DNA from: Bacillus sp. ISL-7
GTDB lineage: Bacteria > Bacillota > Bacilli > Bacillales_B > DSM-18226
DNA: 14,405 nucleotides
Reading direction: 5' to 3'
NCBI RefSeq assembly: GCF_018613065.1
Contig: NZ_JAGGQW010000108.1
Span: 1 to 14,405 of the forward strand
Under the pieces are notes generated by a model that was not told where the DNA came from, searched no databases, and saw nothing but the letters and a program-made list of their open reading frames with translations. Both the position numbers and the translations under genes were made by a program. Numbering within the stretch: position 1 is the stretch's first letter; each line of letters starts with the position of its first letter. Positions 13,503-14,405 of this stretch are shown in pieces.

Positions 13503-14405
13503 ATGAATTTTAAAATGCAAGACAAACAAAATCAACTAATAGAAAGAATTTCCGATACACATCTTATTGTTGGTGTTGATATTGCTCAACAACTACACGT
13601 TGCAAGAGCAGTTAACTTCCGTGGAATTGTAGTTGGAGATCCTCTTATATTTGAAAATAATGAAGAGGGGTTCGTTAAACTATTAAACTGGATTCAAGAC
13701 TTAAAAAAATTAAAACACTTAAATGCAGCAATAGTAGGTATGGAGCCTACAGGCCATTACTGGATTAACCTATCAAAATGGTTATACAACCAAAACATTG
13801 AGGTAGTAACAGTCAATCCTCACTTAGTAAAAAGGAATAAAGAGAATCGTGATAATACCCAATCTAAGAGTGATAAAAAAGATGCACTCGTCATCGCAGA
13901 TATGGTCAAAAACGGATACTATTCCTTTATCCGCCCTTCCTCAGAATCATTTGAGAAACTTAGAGTTCTAATGTCTAACCGTGATGTGATTGTAAAACGT
14001 CTCGTCATGTCTATAAATCAAATAAATCGATGGGTGATGTTGTCTTTCCAGAGTTACGACAAGTGTTTAACGATGTTTCGTGCAAAGGTTCAATCGCAAC
14101 CCTTCGTTTATTTCCAACTCCAGATGAAATATCTTCAATGGAGTCACTAGATGTCATGAGGGGATGGAAGTCATTAATGAAAAGACAACCAGGACCTAAA
14201 AAAGCTCAATTACTGATCAATCTAGCAAAATCTTCTATTGGAACGGGACAAGCACTTGATGCTTATAAATTCCATCTAGAACAATTATTAGAAGAATATG
14301 ACCTCTCTGTAAAACAACTCGAAAGAGTTGAACAACAAGTTACAGAAGTTCTCAACAATATTCCATTTGCAAAAAAACTACTTATGATTAAAGGAATAAG
14401 TGAAA
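13503..14405 (+). pseudogene. IS110-family transposase, frameshifted and cut by window end
   Basis: This is a DEDD recombinase that should cut and move the element with its guide RNA. The start ATG 13503 follows AAGGAGG. The RuvC-like domain shows D26 (VGVDIA), E81 (GMEPTG), and D124/D127 in SKSDKKDALV. The first frame reads well to INRW (14033), then turns to nonsense and stops near 14150. The minus-one frame continues perfectly from 14036: DVVFPELRQVF, then SIATLRLFPTPDE, KRQPGPKKAQLL and onward to LLMIKGIS at the edge. One base is missing between 14035 and 14036. The C-terminal domain with the catalytic serine lies outside the window. IS110 elements are not known to use programmed frameshifting, so I take this as an inactivating deletion or a sequencing error. 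Confidence 0.85.

Larger units (their letters stand above)
13352..14405 (+). mobile_element. IS110-family element, left part
   Basis: The element begins close to where the integrase reading breaks (about 13352) and continues past the window end. It contains about 150 bases of 5' non-coding DNA and a DEDD transposase gene. A perfect palindrome GTGAAATATTTCAC (13360-13373) lies at the presumed left end. IS110 elements lack classical long terminal inverted repeats, so the exact border cannot be read from this one junction. Confidence 0.75.

Overview
The window looks like a low-GC Bacillaceae genome. It holds a complete glucitol (sorbitol) operon arranged as in Bacillus subtilis, the wreck of a Bacillus-type intracellular subtilisin gene, Shine-Dalgarno sites of the AGGAGG type, and TTG/GTG starts in the plasmid-like part. 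I cannot name the species. Accessory DNA surrounds the sugar operon on both sides, so the segment could be a large plasmid, or a chromosomal region built up by successive integrations.

Left part (1-4440): an AT-rich, gene-poor, plasmid-like region. It has one small acidic ORF, two decayed coding remnants, a very strong terminator, and a minus-strand partition pair: a ParA ATPase overlapping a ribbon-helix-helix (RHH) partner. The partner carries a 48-residue tandem repeat. Upstream of parA lie about 1.4 kb of AT-rich DNA with eight spaced copies of a CATATGTT-NATATATATATTAAAATAT-like motif. This is the best candidate for an undescribed centromere or origin. This left-hand region is where I see the most structure not explained by known genes.

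Middle (4440-5930): a graveyard. An ispA-like protease gene has lost its catalytic Asp and Ser regions, and the piece carrying the catalytic His is inverted inside the gene. It is followed by an unrecognised gene with two in-frame stops, several hairpins, and a possible small RNA with an extended -10 promoter.

Sugar module (5931-12569): gutR (ATP-dependent STAND/TPR activator) is divergent from gutB (sorbitol dehydrogenase), gutP (permease) and a PfkB fructokinase. Sorbitol enters by GutP, is oxidised to fructose by GutB and phosphorylated by the kinase. GutR probably acts at a three-half-site operator at 8538-8565. A 14-bp exact direct repeat lies on each side of the module (5611 and 12748).

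Right part (12570-14405): an integration hot spot. A tRNA-3'-end-like block is surrounded by three different sets of short tandem repeats of the kind bound by tyrosine integrases. It is followed by the C-terminal stub of such an integrase, cut by an IS110-family element. The transposase of that element is frameshifted and runs off the window; its 5' non-coding end may hold a bridge RNA.
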